Assembly: GCA_944389865.1 (NCBI GenBank)
Contig: CALXNX010000009.1
Span: 1 to 61,066, forward strand
DNA length: 61,066 nt
Direction: 5' to 3'
Source of the DNA: an uncultured Succinivibrionaceae bacterium
GTDB taxonomy: Bacteria > Pseudomonadota > Gammaproteobacteria > Enterobacterales > Succinivibrionaceae
The notes beneath the pieces were generated by a model that was not told the DNA's origin, searched no databases, and saw only the letters and a list, made by a program, of their open reading frames with translations. The position numbers and the translations under genes were made by a program. Below, in pieces: positions 41,965 through 50,613 of the stretch. Every line of letters starts with the position of its first letter. Positions within the stretch are counted from its first letter, which is position 1.

Positions 41965-42037
41965 GACAAGACCCTTAAAAATATCTAACCCAGGATAAGT
42001 TTAAATAATTCTTACAGATCCTGCCATGCCTCAGCTC

Positions 42038-42099
42038 GCACTTTGCGGCTTTGGAGCGAACTTTCTGCATCCTGCAGCCGCGAAGTTCAGGTAAAGTGC
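42038..42099 (-). promoter_or_regulatory. Structured leader upstream of nhaA
   Basis: Nested inverted repeats on the nhaA-sense strand: GCACTTT/AAAGTGC (42038/42093), GAACTT/AAGTTC (42058/42083) and CTGCA/TGCAG (42065/42073). GCGGC (42045) can also pair with GCCGC (42077), which crosses the second stem and so would be a pseudoknot or an alternative fold. No T tract follows, so it is not an evident terminator of the upstream chemoreceptor gene. Confidence 0.4.
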
Positions 42100-42103
42100 A
42101 GGT

Positions 42104-43759
42104 TCAGGCGGCAGCTGCCAGCTTAAAGTGCCCAAGTTCCTGCTTGAGCTCGCCTAATTCATGATGCACATCGCCCAGGCGGCCGTGGGCCTGCTGCGCC
42201 ATTGAGGCGATATTTTGGGCGGCGCTGGTGACGCTCTGCATATTGGTAGAGATTTCCGAGGTGGCGGTAGTCTGCTCTTCAGCTGCGGTCGCAATCTGCG
42301 TGATCTGACCGTTGACGTTAAGCACCTGCTGAATGATTTCCTGCAGGATGCCTTCAATCTGGCCGGCGTCCTCCGCCACCTGATCCATGCTGCCCACGCT
42401 CTCATTGATGGAGCTGGTTGCAGCCGCAGCCTCGCCCTGGATTTTCTCCACAATCGTGGAAATTTCCTGCGTGGATTTGGCCGAGCGCATGGCCAGTGCA
42501 CGCACTTCATCGGCGACAACCGCAAAGCCGCGGCCGGCGTCGCCGGCACGGGCCGCTTCAATGGCCGCATTGAGGGCCAGGAGGTTAGTCTGCGCGGCAA
42601 TGCCGGAAATGGTGCTGACGATGGATCCGATCTCATGGCACTGCTCGGCCAGCGCTTCAATCTTGCCGGCATTGACCTTAGTTTGGGCGGTCTGTTCCTG
42701 GATCTGCTGCACGGCGGTGCGCACCTTGTCCATGCCTGAGGAAGTGATGTCCTTTGAATGCTCTGAGGATGCCGCTGCGCCTTCACAGTTTTTGGCAATT
42801 TCCTGGGTAGTCGAGACCATCTCATTGGAGGCGGCGGCCACAGTAATGGACTGATTTTCCGTCTGTCCGGTATGTTCGACAATCGCATCAGTCTGCTGCT
42901 GCAGCGACAGCAGCTCTGCCTGCAGACTGTCAGCCTTTGAGATCACTGCAGCAATGGAGCGGCTTAAGGAGTCCTTCATGCGCATCAGCAGCTGACGGCT
43001 CTGAGCAAATTCATCACTGCCCTCGGCGCTGATATTCTCAGAAAAGTCGCCCTCTGCCATACGCTCCATTAAATCCATCTGCACTTTCAGGCTGCGCCCG
43101 ATGCAGCTGGACAGCAGCATGGTGACGGCAATGCCGATTAAGATGGCCGCAGCTGTGATGGCAAGTCCGATATAGAGCATGGTGGGATCAGCGCCCTGCA
43201 CCGACAGCTGCTTGGTGACTGCAATCTGCTCGTCTATCAGCTCCTGATAGGAGTTCAGACTCTGCAGCGCGGCTGGGAATACTAAGGTTAGAAATTGATT
43301 GAGCGCCATGGTCTTATTGCGGGCATTGAGCTGCGGGACCACATGCTTTTGATAGAGCTCAATGAAGTGCCGGGCGTCCTGCTTGACCTGCAGCACCTGC
43401 TTTTGATACTGCGGCGAGGAGTCTAAATCGCCGATTTTCTGATCATTCATTACTGCAGCGGCATCGCCGATCTGCTTTAAAAGGGCGTCCATTTGGGCGC
43501 TGAAGTCCTGGATGCTGACATTGCTGCTCCACGGATTGAGACTCTCAATTGCCAGCATGTTGGCATTGAGCAGAGCCGTGCGGGTCTGATTGACGCGATT
43601 GTAGGAGCGGGTCAGGATGGAATCGATATTGGACGCTGCGCTGATGCTTTCAACATTGGACTGTACGGCAGCAGCTGACACCAGGATAGTCAGCACCATC
43701 ATCAGACCAAAGCACAGCAGGAGCTTGACGCGGGTTTTAAGATGAGCAAAAAGTTTCAT
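42104..43759 (-). CDS. Methyl-accepting chemotaxis protein
   Basis: A 551-residue chemoreceptor. TM1 is at about residues 12-33, and TM2 near 190-215 ([21 protein letters not shown]). Between them is a four-helix-bundle sensor of about 155 residues. HAMP follows, then the signalling domain with the hairpin tip [40 protein letters not shown], which contacts CheA and CheW. There is no CheR/B-tethering pentapeptide (the C-terminus is GHFKLAAAA). The ligand is unknown. It fits the motile lifestyle indicated by flagellin. Confidence 0.93.
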   Translation of the reverse strand: MKLFAHLKTRVKLLLCFGLMMVLTILVSAAAVQSNVESISAASNIDSILTRSYNRVNQTRTALLNANMLAIESLNPWSSNVSIQDFSAQMDALLKQIGDAAAVMNDQKIGDLDSSPQYQKQVLQVKQDARHFIELYQKHVVPQLNARNKTMALNQFLTLVFPAALQSLNSYQELIDEQIAVTKQLSVQGADPTMLYIGLAITAAAILIGIAVTMLLSSCIGRSLKVQMDLMERMAEGDFSENISAEGSDEFAQSRQLLMRMKDSLSRSIAAVISKADSLQAELLSLQQQTDAIVEHTGQTENQSITVAAASNEMVSTTQEIAKNCEGAAASSEHSKDITSSGMDKVRTAVQQIQEQTAQTKVNAGKIEALAEQCHEIGSIVSTISGIAAQTNLLALNAAIEAARAGDAGRGFAVVADEVRALAMRSAKSTQEISTIVEKIQGEAAAATSSINESVGSMDQVAEDAGQIEGILQEIIQQVLNVNGQITQIATAAEEQTTATSEISTNMQSVTSAAQNIASMAQQAHGRLGDVHHELGELKQELGHFKLAAAA

Positions 43760-43965
43760 AGCACAGTACCAAAATTCAGCTCAATTACATACCAAGGTCC
43801 AGCAGGCGGAATGCCGCTGAAGCGGTTAGTTATATTGTATGCAATTGTGCTCTGCGGCAGAGCGTGCGGACAGAAAAAGTGCGCAGCTGCAGGTATATTT
43901 GTGAGATTTGACCAAAATTAAGGCGGTCAGAGGAGAGGATACGGCTGATGGCCGCATAAAGGCAG

Positions 43966-43989
43966 ACAGGCGGGACTCAGCCCGCCTGT
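43966..43989 (-). terminator. Terminator-like hairpin after the por operon
   Basis: A perfect 9-bp stem ACAGGCGGG / CCCGCCTGT with a 6-nt loop, 27 nt after the last por gene. The T tract is poor (CTGCCTTTA), so it is moderate. Confidence 0.55.
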
Positions 43990-44015
43990 AAATGGTTCAC
44001 CTTTAAAAAGAAGGA

Positions 44016-45644
44016 TTAGATCTTTTCAGGCACCATCTTGATGTGGCCGCACGGGCACTCCTGCGCGCAGACGCCGCAGCCCTTGCAGTAGTCGTAGTTA
44101 AATTCATAGCCCTTGCCCGGACCTAATTTAACCACTGCGCTGTCAGGGCAGACGCCGTAGCAGTTGTCGCATTCCATGCAGTTGCCGCAGGATAAGCAGC
44201 GGCGCGCCTCGAAAATGGCGTTCTCTTCAGTCAGACCATGCTGCACTTCATCGAAGGTGGAAGTACGGCGGGCCAGCTCCAGCTGCGGACGCACGGTCTT
44301 CGGGGCATCGGTGTAGTACCAAGGGTGCATATCCTCAAAGCGTGCATCTTCGTGCTTTTCAGGACGCTTGTAAACCTGACCCTTTAAGTAGGCATTGACG
44401 CCCCAGGCGGCGTGCTTGCCCATGCCGATAGCGGCGGTGACGGTACGATCGCCCTTGACCATATCGCCGGCGGCGAAGATGCCCGGTACCGTGGTCATCA
44501 TGTTTTCATGATCAACTACCACGGCATCCTTTTCAGTCTCCAGGCCTTCGACCTTTTTGCAGACCGACAGATCGACGTTCTGACCGATAGCCAGCACCAC
44601 GGAGTCAGCAGAGAGCTCTTCGTACTCGCCGGTAGGCTCAGGCCAGCCCTGATCGTTGAGCTTCATCTTCTCAATCTTCAGACCGTCCTGCTCAGCGCCG
44701 GCGATGGTGGAGAGCCACTTGACCTGAATGCCTTCTTCGATAGCGCCGTCCATCTCTTCTTCGTTAGCCGGCATCTTATCGCGGTTGCGGCGATAGACGA
44801 TGATAGGCTCAGCGCCCATGCGGCGCAGCGAACGGGCCACGTCCACAGCGGTGTTGCCGCCGCCGTATACCGCGACCTTGCGGCCGACCTGCACATCAGC
44901 GTTGGAGGAGATCTCCTTTAACACCTCTAAGGCGTGCATGATGTGCTGGGTATCGCCGGCCGGAATATCCACATTAGTGGAAATGGAAGCGCCTAAGCCT
45001 AAGATCACGGCGTCATACTTGCCGTTTCTCTTTTCAGCTTCAATGTCCTGCACCGGGTGACTGCACTCGATGGTGATGCCCATGTCAGTTAAGCGCTTGA
45101 TCTCAGCGTCCAGGATGTTGCGCGGCAGACGGTATACCGGGATGCCGTAGCGCATCATGCCGCCCGGCTCTTCTGCCATTTCAACGATGTGCACGCTGTG
45201 GCCGTAGCGGCGCAGGTGATAAGCGGCGGACAGGCCGGCAGGGCCGGAACCTACGATCAGCACCTTTTTGCCGGTCTCGCGAATGGGTTTTCTGAAGGAC
45301 AGATTGTGCTCGATAGCGTAGTCGCCCAGGAAGCGCTCGACGCTGTTGATGCCCACGGACTCATCTAAGAAGCCGCGGTTGCACTTGCCCTCGCAGGTGT
45401 GATAGCACACACGGCCCATGCAGGCAGGGAAGGGATTGTTCTCGGTTAAAACGCGCCAGGCGTGCTCGTAATCCCCCTCAGCGGCGTAGTACAGCCACTG
45501 CTGAATGTTTTCGCCGGCCGGGCACTGCTTATTGCAGGGCGGCAGCTTGAACACATTGACCGGACGCAGGGTGCGCCAGGAACCAGTCTTGTTGGCAAGA
45601 GAGGTTGCCGGATCTAAGGTTGCACCAAAAGATTTGTTCATCAT
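44016..45644 (-). CDS. GltD-like FAD/NAD(P) oxidoreductase fused to PorD-type ferredoxin
   Basis: A 542-residue iron-sulfur flavoprotein. The N-terminal Fe-S segment (CNKQCPAGENIQ...CMGRVCYHTCEGKC) and FAD motif VLIVGSGPAGLSAAYHLRR match the small subunit of glutamate synthase. The NAD(P)-binding motif VAVYGGGNTAVDVARSLRR follows. At the C-terminus are two 4Fe-4S clusters (CLSCGNCMECDNCYGVCP and CKGCGVCAQECPCG) like the delta subunit of pyruvate:ferredoxin oxidoreductase. As the last gene of the por operon, it likely passes electrons from pyruvate oxidation to NAD(P), or the reverse. No gltB lies nearby. Confidence 0.87.
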   Translation of the reverse strand: MMNKSFGATLDPATSLANKTGSWRTLRPVNVFKLPPCNKQCPAGENIQQWLYYAAEGDYEHAWRVLTENNPFPACMGRVCYHTCEGKCNRGFLDESVGINSVERFLGDYAIEHNLSFRKPIRETGKKVLIVGSGPAGLSAAYHLRRYGHSVHIVEMAEEPGGMMRYGIPVYRLPRNILDAEIKRLTDMGITIECSHPVQDIEAEKRNGKYDAVILGLGASISTNVDIPAGDTQHIMHALEVLKEISSNADVQVGRKVAVYGGGNTAVDVARSLRRMGAEPIIVYRRNRDKMPANEEEMDGAIEEGIQVKWLSTIAGAEQDGLKIEKMKLNDQGWPEPTGEYEELSADSVVLAIGQNVDLSVCKKVEGLETEKDAVVVDHENMMTTVPGIFAAGDMVKGDRTVTAAIGMGKHAAWGVNAYLKGQVYKRPEKHEDARFEDMHPWYYTDAPKTVRPQLELARRTSTFDEVQHGLTEENAIFEARRCLSCGNCMECDNCYGVCPDSAVVKLGPGKGYEFNYDYCKGCGVCAQECPCGHIKMVPEKI

Positions 45645-45662
45645 GTTAAGAAAGCTCCTCTC

Positions 45663-46733
45663 TTAAATTTCGTGGCTGCGCTCGTGAGCCTGTACTGCCA
45701 CCGGGGTGGTCTCGGGGATCTCATCGCCCAGGAGGTCAAAGCTCTTGATATTGTCGTCGCACATGGCCTGAATGCGGGCTAAGACCTTAGGATCAGCCTT
45801 CTTGCCGGTCAGGTGAGCATAACGGCGCTGCAGCTTTAAGAAGTTCAGCACCGGCTGCTGCTGGCGGATCTTGCGCACGGAGGTGATCCTGCCGTACTCG
45901 GCCTCAAAGATCGGGTAGAAGCCGGTCTCGCAGGCCAGACGGGCGATGGTCACGGTATTGCCGGAGGCAGAACCCCAGCCCAGCGGGCACGGCACTAAGA
46001 TCTGAATGTAGCGGGCGCCGTGGAAGGACATGGCCTTCTCGACCTTATACTCCAGATCCTTTAAGTCAGCGACAGAGGCGGTAGCTACGTAAGGAATGCC
46101 GTGAGCCATGGCGATTAACGGTACGTTCTTGCCCTTGCCCCAATCGTTGCCCGGTTCTGCGCCGACTAACTGCGTGGTAGCGGTACGGGCAGCCGGAGGA
46201 GTAGCGGAGGAACGCTGCACGCCGGTGTTCATATAGGCCTGATTGTCGTAGCAGATGTAGAGCACATCGTCGTTACGCTCAAACATGCCGGATAAAGGAC
46301 CAAAGCCGATATCGGTAGTACCGCCGTCGCCGCCCTGGGCAATCACGCGCGGCACATTAGTGTTGCCGGCCTTCTTGGCGCGCACGCGGGCAGCTACAGC
46401 AAGACCCGAGCCTACGGCAGCGGTATTACCGAACAGCGAGTGGATCCACGGCAGACGCCACGCCGATTCCGGATACGGCGAGGAGAACACCTCGAGGCAG
46501 CCGGTGGCGTTGGCGATCATCAGCTGACCGCCGGTGGCGCGCATGGCCGCGTCAATGGCGTAGCGGGCGCCTAAGGCCTCGCCGCAGCCCTGGCAGGCGC
46601 GGTGGCCGGAGATCAGGGTGTTGGGACGATCCGCAGAGGCCTGTACAGCGCGCATGGACGGATTTAACAGGCGGTTGCCGACAGTGTTGGAGCCGGTCTG
46701 GTAAAACTTAATTGCATCTAACATATTCTTCAC
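45663..46733 (-). CDS. porB: Pyruvate:ferredoxin oxidoreductase, beta subunit
   Basis: The thiamine-diphosphate-binding subunit of the 2-oxoacid oxidoreductase, 356 residues. TPP motif: QGGDGGTTDIGFGPLSGMFERNDDVLYICYDNQAYMNTG, with GDG at 135-137. Cys47 and Cys50 (CQGCGE), Cys79 (TGCLEV) and a later Cys (PCPLGW) fit the ligands of its 4Fe-4S cluster. It lies between the alpha gene (6 nt) and the flavoprotein gene (18 nt). Pyruvate is the most likely substrate; other 2-oxoacids cannot be excluded. Confidence 0.92.
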   Translation of the reverse strand: MKNMLDAIKFYQTGSNTVGNRLLNPSMRAVQASADRPNTLISGHRACQGCGEALGARYAIDAAMRATGGQLMIANATGCLEVFSSPYPESAWRLPWIHSLFGNTAAVGSGLAVAARVRAKKAGNTNVPRVIAQGGDGGTTDIGFGPLSGMFERNDDVLYICYDNQAYMNTGVQRSSATPPAARTATTQLVGAEPGNDWGKGKNVPLIAMAHGIPYVATASVADLKDLEYKVEKAMSFHGARYIQILVPCPLGWGSASGNTVTIARLACETGFYPIFEAEYGRITSVRKIRQQQPVLNFLKLQRRYAHLTGKKADPKVLARIQAMCDDNIKSFDLLGDEIPETTPVAVQAHERSHEI

Positions 46734-46739
46734 TCCCCC

Positions 46740-47993
46740 TTACGCGCGCACATGCTGCAGGGTATCGAGCAGGGCGGATTCAGGCAGCGGGCCTTCCGGA
46801 ACGCTGGTGCCCTCGGTATCCTTCAGATAGCTGTTGAGCAGGCTGGTATCCACATCGAACCAGGTCATCTCATCAGTGAACCTGCCGTCCAGGCAGTACT
46901 TGACGATATCCTTGATGGTGCTGCCTAACACGGCGCGGCCGCCTAAGCCCACCACAGCGGTGTGAATGGCAGCATCAGTACCGCGCATGGCTCTTACCAC
47001 CTCAGGATAGACGATGCCGCGGGCGCCGTAGCTGAAGGAGCGCTCAACCACCACTACGTTCTTAGTGGAACCGACGGCCTCGCGCACGGCGTCGTACGGG
47101 AACGGTCTGAAGGCCTTTAAGGAGATGATGCCGGCCTTGATGCCCTGCGCGCGCAGCTCATCCACCGCATCCTTAGCAGTACCTACAGAAGAGCCCATGA
47201 TGATGAGCTTCATATCGGCGTCGTCGCAGTTGTAGCAGTCCAGCAGACCGCCGGAGTGGTGACCGGTCAGTTCGCGGTATTCCCTGGTGACGCGCTCAAT
47301 GACAGGGATGGCCTTGTGCATCTTGCGCTGCTGCAGAATGCGCAGCTCGGTAAAGGCCTCAGGGCCCACCATAGCGCCCATGGAAATAGGCTCCTTCGGA
47401 TCCAGGAACTCGCGCGGCTCATACGGCGGCAGGAATTGGTCGATCTGCTCCTGAGACGGGATGTCCAGGCGCTCAAAGGCGTGGGTCAGCACGAAGCCGT
47501 CCATGCACACCATCACCGGGAGACCAACTTCTTCTGCAATCTTGAAGGCCATAATGTGAGTGTCCACGGCGTCCTGATTGGACTCGCAGAACAGCTGCAG
47601 CCAGCCGGAATCGCGCTGGGACAGGGAGTCGGAATGGTCGTTCCAAATGTTAATCGGAGCGCCGATAGCGCGGGAGGCTACGGTCATCACAATGGGCAGA
47701 CCTAAACCGGAGGCATTGTAGACGCCTTCAGTCATGAATAAGAGGCCCTGAGAGGCGGTGGCGGTGTAGGCGCGCACGCCGCCGGCAGATGCGCCGATGG
47801 ATACTGAGATGGCAGAGAACTCAGATTCCACATTGACAAACTCACAGTCCTGCAGCTGGCCGGTCTTAACCATCTTGCCTAAGTTTTCTACGATGTGGGT
47901 CTGCGGGGAAATCGGGTATGCGCATACTGCGCCGGGACGGCACAGAGCTACTGCTTCTGCAATGCCCAGAGAACCTTCAATCTGCTTAAGCAT
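46740..47993 (-). CDS. porA: Pyruvate:ferredoxin oxidoreductase, alpha subunit
   Basis: A 417-residue subunit carrying domains I and II of the 2-oxoacid oxidoreductase. The substrate-binding YPISPQTHIVENL (the PxTP/S region) is near residue 27; FVNVESEFSAISVSIGASAGGVRAYTATASQGL follows. The C-terminal transketolase-like part has IISLKAFRPFPYDAVREAV. It overlaps the gamma gene by 8 nt, so translation is coupled. Confidence 0.92.
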   Translation of the reverse strand: MLKQIEGSLGIAEAVALCRPGAVCAYPISPQTHIVENLGKMVKTGQLQDCEFVNVESEFSAISVSIGASAGGVRAYTATASQGLLFMTEGVYNASGLGLPIVMTVASRAIGAPINIWNDHSDSLSQRDSGWLQLFCESNQDAVDTHIMAFKIAEEVGLPVMVCMDGFVLTHAFERLDIPSQEQIDQFLPPYEPREFLDPKEPISMGAMVGPEAFTELRILQQRKMHKAIPVIERVTREYRELTGHHSGGLLDCYNCDDADMKLIIMGSSVGTAKDAVDELRAQGIKAGIISLKAFRPFPYDAVREAVGSTKNVVVVERSFSYGARGIVYPEVVRAMRGTDAAIHTAVVGLGGRAVLGSTIKDIVKYCLDGRFTDEMTWFDVDTSLLNSYLKDTEGTSVPEGPLPESALLDTLQHVRA

Positions 47994-48564
47994 TGTTGCC
48001 TCCGTTCTTTAAGTTGATGATGTACTCGTAAGCTAAAGCCGCAGTCTCGGCATTAGCATCGCCCACCTTGCCAGGATATCTGGTTTGGAAGGATTTCTGC
48101 ACGCTCTCTAAGGTGAACACGCCGGTAGCTGCAGCTAAAGCTGCCAGCATCGGAGCGCCCGGCAGCGGACGGCCGATCTTCTGCATGGCAAAGTCGGTAG
48201 CAGGGACGGTCAGCACGTGGCCGGCAGGCAGCTGTCTGCACAGCTCCGGCACCACCGCTTCAGCCGGATCAGCTGAATTGATGATGGCATAGCCCTGCGG
48301 GTCAATACCGGAAAATACATCCACAGCGCCAAGCAGGGTCTTATCCTGAACCACTACGGCATTAGGCTGCAGAATGGGCTCGTGAGTACGGATCTCCTTA
48401 TCATCGATGCGGGCGTAAGCGACCACCGGGGCGCCGGTACGCTCTGAACCGAAGCTGGGGAAGGCCTGGGCGAAGTGCCCTTCAAGGAATGCGGAAAGGG
48501 AGAGCATCTCAGCTGCCGTGACAACGCCCTGACCGCCGCGTCCGTGTAATCTAATCTGAAGCAA
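47986..48564 (-). CDS. porC: Pyruvate:ferredoxin oxidoreductase, gamma subunit
   Basis: A 192-residue subunit, typical of gamma. Its N-terminus LLQIRLHGRGGQGVVTAAEML carries the hallmark GRGGQG motif; FGSERTGAPVVAYARI follows. The open frame extends 41 codons further, but a TTG at 48564 has a good AAAGGAG site 6 nt upstream and starts at the family N-terminus. It is the first gene of porC-porA-porB-flavoprotein. The upstream region holds a CRP-like site. Confidence 0.88.
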   Translation of the reverse strand: MLQIRLHGRGGQGVVTAAEMLSLSAFLEGHFAQAFPSFGSERTGAPVVAYARIDDKEIRTHEPILQPNAVVVQDKTLLGAVDVFSGIDPQGYAIINSADPAEAVVPELCRQLPAGHVLTVPATDFAMQKIGRPLPGAPMLAALAAATGVFTLESVQKSFQTRYPGKVGDANAETAALAYEYIINLKNGGNNA

Positions 48565-48754
48565 AATAGGCTCCTTTGGTACGCAAGTGCAAAATCTAAA
48601 CTTCGCAGTTTCATGAAGAGAGCTGCCAAGTTCTCTCCGGCTGGCGCGACACTCTGGAGAGCCAGCCAAAGCAGATGATCGCAGCACAAAGTGATGTGAT
48701 CATCAAAGCTGTCCTAATTTTAGGAATTTTTGCCAATTTTGCAAAGAAAACGCA
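48565..48754 (-). other. Untranslated leader of the por operon
   Basis: About 190 nt between the likely start of transcription and porC. It contains GGCTGGC/GCCAGCC (48639/48661) and an overlapping alternative, CTCTCC/GGAGAG (48633/48656), so two exclusive stems are possible. No leader peptide is evident. Confidence 0.35.
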
Positions 48755-48801
48755 TAGATAAGCCAAAGTGCTGCCGGCGGATTTTTGTAAGCTGGATCAC
48801 A
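48755..48801 (-). promoter_or_regulatory. CRP-like site and promoter region of the por operon
   Basis: TGTAAGCTGGATCACA at 48786-48801 matches the CRP consensus at 13 of 16 positions, with one perfect half-site (GATCACA). On the minus strand a -10-like TTATCT lies at 48757-48762. A start near 48752 would put CRP at -41.5 (class II). Confidence 0.5.
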
Positions 48802-49106
48802 TTTTTACCGAAAATGCGGAAGAGATCAGATCTCTTTAAAGTTTAATTTGTGAGATTAAAAGCTATATTCATCTTGAATACGCGATGTGCAGGGCTTATT
48901 TATCGCTTTTTATCAAGTTAGCTAATGATAACTGATGCTGTTGGGTGTGATGGGCTCAAAATTTATTGAAATTCGCTGTACTTTTTAAAATTAATTTATA
49001 AACTAAGTTAATTAAATGGCAGGGGGCGCGGCATCCTGCACCTGAAAAGTGCATGAGGCCGCCAATCAGCCAAGCCCCAGGATGAATCTGTACGGGAGAA
49101 AAATAA
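48802..49106. other. Divergent intergenic region between por and the ROK regulator
   Basis: An AT-rich, divergent gap. It should contain the promoter of the ROK gene and part of the por control region. Apart from the CRP-like site next to it, I see no clear palindrome or gene. Confidence 0.4.
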
Positions 49107-50111
49107 ATGCGCGCGCAGCAGGGCAAATTAGATCCGCACGTCATTCGCGAACAGAATCTGCAGATGGTAACACGGGCTCTGCATAAGGAGCAGGTAGCTA
49201 CGGCAGGGAGGCTGCGTGAGCTGACGGGGCTCTCCGTCGTCACGCTCACCAAGCTTCTCGATACCTTAATTGAGCGCGGACTGGTGGTGCAGGGGGAGAT
49301 CGTCTCCCCGGGACTCGGGCGTCCTGCCGCCACCTACCGCTTCAACAGCTCCTATAAGCTGATTTTGATTGTCTCGTGCTACAAGCGCGCTGGACACGAT
49401 TACGCAGGCTACAGCGTGCACGACCTCTTCGGCGAGTGCCTGGAGCGGCGTGAGGAGCTCCTTGACAACATTCATACCGATGAATTCCGCATCGGCATTG
49501 AGCTGTGCCTGGAGCGCTACAGTAAAATCGCCATCATCGGCATCTCGATGCCCTCTGATACCATCGGCGGACGCGTAGCATCCGCCGTGCGCAGAGATCC
49601 GATGTCCAAGCGCCTTGCCAACCACCTTGAGCTGCGCTTCGGCGTGCCGGTATTCTTTGAGACCGATATTAACGCTGCCACCTTAGGCTGCTACAACCGC
49701 ACGGAAAAAGAGAACTTTGTGTCAGGGATCGTCTTAGTGCCCGGACGCGCTCCGGCCTGCGGCTTCTGCTATGAGGGGGAGCTGATCCGCGGGCGCGACG
49801 GCATGGCCGGAGAAGTGCGCTTCTTTCCGATGTATAACGATGTGGGTATTCTGCCGGCTGAGCCTGCGCAGGCAGATGAGCTGGCCGTGCGCACCCTGCG
49901 CGCGGTGATGTGCGTGCTCAACCCTTCCTTAGTTGTGGTCTATACCGAAAGCTTAAAGCCCGGCATCTATGAAAGGCTGAAGAAGCGCCTGGGATCTCCG
50001 GCTGAAACTGCCATGCTGCCCAGGATTGAAGTAAGCGACAAAATTCGTGATGACATTGTCTCGGGCATGATCACCTTGTGTCTGCAGCATTTGGACAATC
50101 TCAGTCCTTAG
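49107..50111 (+). CDS. ROK-family transcriptional regulator (degenerate kinase domain)
   Basis: A 334-residue protein with an N-terminal winged HTH (ALHKEQVATAGRLRELTGLSVVTLTKLLDTLIERGLV), then GLGRPAATYRFN and a ROK-like domain (IIGISMPSDTIGG ... FFETDINAATLGCYNRTEKENF). The usual ROK zinc motif (CxCGxxGCxE) is missing; only GRDGMAGEVRFFP remains. It therefore acts more likely as an NagC/Mlc-type sensor than as a kinase. It is divergent from the por operon, with a gap of over 500 bp, and may control it or a sugar regulon elsewhere. Confidence 0.8.
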   Translation: MRAQQGKLDPHVIREQNLQMVTRALHKEQVATAGRLRELTGLSVVTLTKLLDTLIERGLVVQGEIVSPGLGRPAATYRFNSSYKLILIVSCYKRAGHDYAGYSVHDLFGECLERREELLDNIHTDEFRIGIELCLERYSKIAIIGISMPSDTIGGRVASAVRRDPMSKRLANHLELRFGVPVFFETDINAATLGCYNRTEKENFVSGIVLVPGRAPACGFCYEGELIRGRDGMAGEVRFFPMYNDVGILPAEPAQADELAVRTLRAVMCVLNPSLVVVYTESLKPGIYERLKKRLGSPAETAMLPRIEVSDKIRDDIVSGMITLCLQHLDNLSP

Positions 50112-50613
50112 ACACACCTGCAGCAGGGCACCTTAATGCCTGCAGGGGCTTAGATGAACCGTATTTTTATGAGCACTTAAAAACTATTCTGGTATGCACA
50201 TTAAATAAGAGCAGTTTTGCAGTGATTCAGCGGGATGATTTTTTCTCAGATGAGGTTTTCAGCTTGAGACAGATCAGAGCAGGAACTGTAAAAATGTGCC
50301 ATGATGACAGTAAAAACAGGTGCAGGATAGAGAATAGAAAAGAGATACACTGAATTATCCTTCAGATCTGCAAGCTGAATTTGTCAGATCACTGCCGCTG
50401 CATACAGCGGTTTTAAACTGCTTTTCCCTCAGAGCATATTTTGCGGATCAATTTTCAAAATACCTAAAAATTTTATGCTATAGTAACAGCAAGGCAGAAA
50501 ATTAGTTCTTCACACTATTTGTGCTGATCAGTTGAGTAAAGAGTCCGCTTTTCAGGCGGACCGCCAAATCTGCGGCATTTCACTGCAGATTGAGAAACAG
50601 TAAGGGAGCAGAT
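50112..50613 (+). promoter_or_regulatory. Intergenic region with promoter and two leader hairpins before the WYL gene
   Basis: An extended -10 (TGC-TATAGT, 50476-50484) suggests a start near 50491 and a leader of about 120 nt. The leader holds two perfect hairpins in series: GTCCGC/GCGGAC (50543-50561) and AATCTGC/GCAGATT (50567-50591). The second ends 9 nt before the AAGGGAG ribosome site. CCTGCAG/CTGCAGG at 50117-50146 may end the ROK transcript. No gene is supported in the first half. Confidence 0.45.

Noticed and set aside
48565..48687. 41-codon N-terminal extension of porC
   Set aside because: The TTG at 48564 has a good ribosome site and fits the family N-terminus; the extension falls in the structured leader.
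50078..50353. 91-codon ORF after the ROK gene
   Set aside because: It overlaps the end of the ROK gene in another frame, has no ribosome site, and its composition is that of non-coding AT-rich sequence.
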